Shown here: positions 60,852 through 64,000 of the stretch, piece after piece
How the letters are laid out: each line of letters opens with the position of its first letter
How positions within the stretch are numbered: position 1 is the first letter of the stretch
NCBI GenBank assembly: GCA_902795195.1
Contig: CADBKF010000001.1
Span: forward strand, 102,112 to 166,111
From: Oscillospiraceae bacterium
Lineage (GTDB): Bacteria > Bacillota > Clostridia > Oscillospirales > Oscillospiraceae
Direction: 5' to 3'
DNA: 64,000 nt
The notes under the pieces: model-generated
The model's input: only the letters and a program-made list of their open reading frames with translations
Told to the model about the DNA's origin: nothing
Database searches by the model: none
Made by a program: the position numbers and the translations under genes

Positions 60852-62129
60852 TTACAGATGATATGCTGCATATACATTTCGGCGCGTGAACGCGCTGACC
60901 GGGTCAAACAGGCCCTCGGGCAGGGAAGTGACGGGTGCGTCCGGCCCTGCATCCGGCGCGAGCAGGCCCTGTGCCTTGCACCATTCCATCGCGCCGGCGT
61001 AGGCATGGGCCTTGCCGGTCTTTTGGATGATGGCGAGGCGGCGCGAGATGGCCTCCTCTCTGGGGCAGAGCAGCATGGCAAGCTCGCTTGTGCGCATGGG
61101 CTGCTCGAGCCGCAGGCGGTTGTCGGAGTAGACGATGGCCCGGGTCTTCTGCAGCGCGTTCAGCTTTTCAAACAGCGGATCGTCCCGCCCCAGGTCTGCA
61201 AACGGGGATTCCTCGAGCAGCTCGTTCACGGTCACGATCTCGTAGCCGGCCTCCTTCAGCAGCTTCAGCTGTTCGCGCAGCGCAAACGCCACGGGCGTGC
61301 GCTTGGCCATGTTGTAGCCGTCTTTCTGGAAGATGATCTGCCCGCAGAAGAAGTCCGCATCCTGCGCCAGCGCGGCGCGGATCGGCTCGACCATTGCGCG
61401 GACCTCGGCTTCAAGCGCCGCCGCGGGATCGGGATTCGTCGAGGGCAGCCAGCCGGCCCCGTCAAAGGAGGCGGCCATGTACTGATAGCTCAGCGCGTTG
61501 TAGACATCATAGGAAGTCAGGCCCGGCGCGACCTTGTCCACATAGTGCGGCGGCCGGCCCATGGTCATCTGATAGCCGTAGCGCTCCCGGAGCAGCGTGT
61601 CGAGCCTGCGCAGATCCGCGACGGCCTTCTCATAGCTGCCGAGATACACCCGTTTGCCGTAGACGAAGGGCTTCTTGCCGAAGATGATGTGGCGGTAGCC
61701 GTGGTTGGTGATCTGGTGGCCCTCGTCGAGCATCCGGCGGATCAGGCGCTCGTTGTGCTCCGCGCCGCCCTTGTCGTCGCGGTGGATGTCAGGGTAGTGG
61801 TCGTATTTGACGCCGCCCCAGGCAGCCGAGCCCAGCTTGCCGGCCTCGTCCGGATAGTTCTCCGAGGTGTCGCCGATCACGTCAAAGGTGCCTCTGGCGT
61901 CGTATTGGGCCAGCGTGTCGAGCAGCACGTCGGTCAGGCTGCGGCCGTCAAAGCGGTCGGGGCTGGCCGGCAGGTCCATCGGCCCGTCGTCAAAGGTCAT
62001 GGCGCAGATGCGGCGATTGGTTTTCACTCGCTCGATGCGCCGGGCATAGCTCAGATGCGGCACCTCCGGCGGCAGCAGCTTTTTCAGCATCCGCTTGCCG
62101 GCCTTGCCGATTTTAACGATCAGTGACAT
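60852..62129 (-). CDS. Polysaccharide deacetylase with SLH-like tail
   Basis: 425 residues. The NodB-type core has TFDDGP with the metal and catalytic Asp, the His pair in NHGYRH and RPPHYVD. The last 100 residues (TSELAMLLCPREEAI, YAGAMEWCKAQGLL, FDPVSAFTRRNVY) resemble an S-layer-homology repeat. There is no clear signal peptide, only a basic amphipathic start. It could deacetylate a sugar or an intermediate made by the neighbouring genes. Its start lies 3 bp after the PHP gene stop. Confidence 0.85.
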   Translation of the reverse strand: MSLIVKIGKAGKRMLKKLLPPEVPHLSYARRIERVKTNRRICAMTFDDGPMDLPASPDRFDGRSLTDVLLDTLAQYDARGTFDVIGDTSENYPDEAGKLGSAAWGGVKYDHYPDIHRDDKGGAEHNERLIRRMLDEGHQITNHGYRHIIFGKKPFVYGKRVYLGSYEKAVADLRRLDTLLRERYGYQMTMGRPPHYVDKVAPGLTSYDVYNALSYQYMAASFDGAGWLPSTNPDPAAALEAEVRAMVEPIRAALAQDADFFCGQIIFQKDGYNMAKRTPVAFALREQLKLLKEAGYEIVTVNELLEESPFADLGRDDPLFEKLNALQKTRAIVYSDNRLRLEQPMRTSELAMLLCPREEAISRRLAIIQKTGKAHAYAGAMEWCKAQGLLAPDAGPDAPVTSLPEGLFDPVSAFTRRNVYAAYHL

Positions 62130-62132
62130 GGT

Positions 62133-62846
62133 TTACTCCTTTTTGAGATCCTCCAGCCAGCATTTGACGGCGAAGGCGGCCCATTTCAGCCGCTGCTTCA
62201 GGCCGGCGCCGGTTTTATTGAGCTTGGTGCGCTGGCTTCTGGCGACGTCATAATGCCGTCCGTTCGTGCCGAAAACCGGGTTGTTTTGCTGTAACAGCGC
62301 GGATTTGATCGACAAAAGATCGGGTGTTTCCACTTCGATGGCGACATAGCCGTTGCCGATCTCGCGGGCCACATGCGCGTCGCTGCCGGCAAAGCAGGGG
62401 AGGGCGCGCTGCTTCGCAAGGGCGGCGGCCTCCGCGTTGGCGCTTTTGCGCTTGCGGTTTGCTCGGCCGTTCCAGACCTCGAGCCCGTCCAGCAGCGGCA
62501 GGATCGGCGCGATTTTTCCCACATCGCCGTGCCGCTCAAAGGGATGGGCCAGCACCGCAAGCCCACCCTGCCGGTGGATCGCCCCGACGAGCTCGGAAAA
62601 GCTGCCCGGCTCGATCTCCTCGGTCAGAAACAGGCCCAGAAGGTGGCCGTATTCCGTGGAAAACTCCTCGCCGCGGATCACGATGAAATCATCGGAGACT
62701 TTCTGCGGCGGCAGGAGCCGGTCGTGGTCGCAGATCGCGACGCCGGAAAGGCCCTTTGCCTTCGCCGCCGCGATGATCTCCGGCAGCGCCATGCATCCGT
62801 CGTGGGAGCGAGCGGAGTGGATGTGCAGATCCAGCTTCAGTTCCAT
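62133..62846 (-). CDS. PHP-domain phosphoesterase
   Basis: 237 residues of the PHP family. Metal-binding residues are visible as LDLHIHSARSHDG, ICDHDRL, RGEEFST, LAHPFERHGD and GSDAHVA. Such proteins hydrolyse phosphate esters, for example on small molecules; the substrate is unknown. The C-terminus is basic and helical. Its neighbours are an ATP-grasp ligase upstream (3-bp gap) and a deacetylase downstream (3-bp gap). Confidence 0.88.
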   Translation of the reverse strand: MELKLDLHIHSARSHDGCMALPEIIAAAKAKGLSGVAICDHDRLLPPQKVSDDFIVIRGEEFSTEYGHLLGLFLTEEIEPGSFSELVGAIHRQGGLAVLAHPFERHGDVGKIAPILPLLDGLEVWNGRANRKRKSANAEAAALAKQRALPCFAGSDAHVAREIGNGYVAIEVETPDLLSIKSALLQQNNPVFGTNGRHYDVARSQRTKLNKTGAGLKQRLKWAAFAVKCWLEDLKKE

Positions 62847-62849
62847 GGC

Positions 62850-63950
62850 TTACCTCTTGAAATAAGAGCGCAGATAGCTCCGGTAGGCGGCCTTGTCCTC
62901 CGGGTCGTACAGCGCTTCCTTCACGCGGAACACGTCGAGCAGGCCCGAAAGGCAGGCGCCCGGCTTTCCGTGCCGCAGCAGATCAAAATCCGCCGCGAGG
63001 TCGTTGACCAGATAGCGCATTTTGAGGCCGACAGGATAATTGCAGGGCGCGTATTCCACCGCCTCGCCGCGGGCTGCGGCGGCGTATGCTTCACAAAAGC
63101 CGGCCCCGGCGAACACCGTCAGCGGGAAGGTGCCCCAGACCCGGGGATTGACCTCCAGAATCCGGTCGCCCTTGAACTCCACCATGGCAAGGCCAACAAA
63201 CCCGACGCTCTGCAGCAGCCTTGCCGCCTGCGTGACGCGGCCTTCGTCGTATTCGGTCACGCAGCAGGTGGAGGGCCCGCCGGTATAGGGGTATTCCCGG
63301 ATGCGCCGGTGGCCGATGGCGGCGAGCAGCTCGCTGTGTTTGCCCATGAGCACGCTGACACCGCGGCCGTCCCCGGAGATATATTCCTGAACGATGGGCT
63401 GCGGATCGCAGCGCTGCATGGCGGCCAGCGCCGCGCGGTATTCGGCCTCGTTTTTGGCAATCGCATAGCGCTGCGCAGCCTTGAGGCCCAGCGCCTCGCC
63501 GCAGTGCGGCTTGAGCACAACGGGATAGCGCGGCGGAAGGCCCGCAAATTCCTCGGGCACCGGAAGCCCCAGCGCCTGCGCGCGCTCGTGAACCGCCTGC
63601 TTGTCATTGAGCAGCGCGAGCGTCTTGGGCGCCGCGATCAGAAAATCGGCAGCAGCGGAAAAGCGCTCCCTTTGCGCGGAAACCACCTGCAGGCTCGCCG
63701 CGCCGACGCACAGCAGCACCGGCCGCCCGAATTCTGCAAGCAGGGCCAGGAGCCGATCCGCGTAGTCCGGATCACCGCAGCCGCCCTCGATCCAGCGGCC
63801 CTCGGCAAAGCGCGAGGAAAACACCGGCGGCTCGATGTCGGCGTCGGCGCGCGTCTGCGTGACGACGACGCGATACCCAGCCCGCCCGAGCGCCCGGGCG
63901 ACGGCAATGGCGCTGCGGTATTTCCCGTCGGTGATGACAACGGTTTTCAT
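62850..63950 (-). CDS. ATP-grasp family protein
   Basis: 366 residues: an N-terminal Rossmann-like domain (VVITDGKYRSAIAVARALG), a central domain with PVVLKPHCGEALGLKA, VQEYISGDGRG, and the ATP/Mg-binding VEFKGDRILEVNPRVWG. It most likely ligates a carboxylate to an amine or thiol by acyl phosphate. It resembles ATP-grasp proteins in surface-polymer clusters, but the substrate is unknown. The start at 63950 is 3 bp from an upstream stop codon. Confidence 0.87.
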   Translation of the reverse strand: MKTVVITDGKYRSAIAVARALGRAGYRVVVTQTRADADIEPPVFSSRFAEGRWIEGGCGDPDYADRLLALLAEFGRPVLLCVGAASLQVVSAQRERFSAAADFLIAAPKTLALLNDKQAVHERAQALGLPVPEEFAGLPPRYPVVLKPHCGEALGLKAAQRYAIAKNEAEYRAALAAMQRCDPQPIVQEYISGDGRGVSVLMGKHSELLAAIGHRRIREYPYTGGPSTCCVTEYDEGRVTQAARLLQSVGFVGLAMVEFKGDRILEVNPRVWGTFPLTVFAGAGFCEAYAAAARGEAVEYAPCNYPVGLKMRYLVNDLAADFDLLRHGKPGACLSGLLDVFRVKEALYDPEDKAAYRSYLRSYFKR

Positions 63951-63953
63951 GCC

Positions 63954-64000
63954 CTATCCCCAGAACAGCACGGCGATAAAGGTGCCGCCGTTCTCCCGCA
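63954..64000 (-). CDS. 3' end of an upstream gene, cut by the window edge
   Basis: A frame on the minus strand ends with GGA TAG at 63954, 3 bp before the ATP-grasp start, reading ENGGTFIAVLFWG. The tight spacing matches the operon below it, so it is probably the last part of another operon gene. Too short to identify. Confidence 0.4.
   Translation of the reverse strand, partial: RENGGTFIAVLFWG

Overview
The window looks like a chromosomal segment of a GC-rich, endospore-forming Clostridia, most likely in the order Oscillospirales (Oscillospiraceae-like). The evidence is the IspH-ribosomal protein S1 fusion, a DUF1540 protein, spore genes (spoIID, yabP, yabQ), the SRP RNA-dnaX-ybaB-recR block known from Bacillus, strong GGAGG ribosome-binding sites and TTGACA/TATAAT promoters. 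The genus cannot be named from this sequence alone. Nearly everything is dense housekeeping DNA; the accessory parts are an AT-rich island near 12.4-14.0 kb and a repeat-rich zone near 54.5-57.1 kb.

Layout. 0-3.1 kb: cmk, plsC and the ispH-S1 fusion. 3.2-6.4 kb, minus strand: queA, a lipoprotein, tgt (queuosine tRNA modification) and yajC. 6.4-12.6 kb: a cation:proton antiporter, a lipoprotein, a HAD phosphatase, ackA and tmcAL. 12.6-14.0 kb: the AT-rich island, with a membrane/coiled-coil gene apparently split by a homopolymer slip and an Xre-type regulator lacking a normal start codon. 14.0-24.4 kb: rpmE, hflX, a YigZ protein, a dGTPase-like gene, dnaG-sigA, acpP, SRP RNA, dnaX, ybaB, recR, traX. 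24.4-36.5 kb: an aminotransferase, a catalytically degenerate beta-lactamase-fold protein, citrate synthase, spoIID, an M16 peptidase pair, lgt, a coiled-coil protein, DUF1540, an Rrf2 regulator, an exonuclease, an HD protein and tRNA-Gly.

36.5-47 kb: a glycosyltransferase, a ribokinase/nucleoside-hydrolase operon, a repeat-bearing CotH-type lipoprotein, a sodium:solute symporter, a glycoside-hydrolase-like protein, prmA and a CarD-type regulator. 47-54.5 kb: a 939-residue iron-sulfur flavoprotein, a zinc-ribbon membrane protein, a FabG-like reductase, divIC-yabQ-yabP, a MinD-like ATPase, a methylglyoxal-synthase-like protein with substituted catalytic residues and DUF2461. 54.5-57.1 kb: a REP-associated tyrosine transposase flanked by GTAG-headed REP hairpins and a 68-bp direct repeat, then a lipoprotein and hisS. 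57.1-64 kb: aspS, a frameshifted FMN-binding/SLH protein, queH, rubredoxin and a tight operon of ATP-grasp, PHP and polysaccharide-deacetylase genes.

The observations most worth pursuing are the internal promoter and ribosome-binding site that could make free S1 protein from inside ispH-S1, the REP/transposase island, the two degenerate enzymes, the 53-bp near-perfect palindrome between the HAD gene and ackA, and the ATP-grasp/PHP/deacetylase operon. No CRISPR array, prophage, rRNA operon or recognisable complete new defence system was found.
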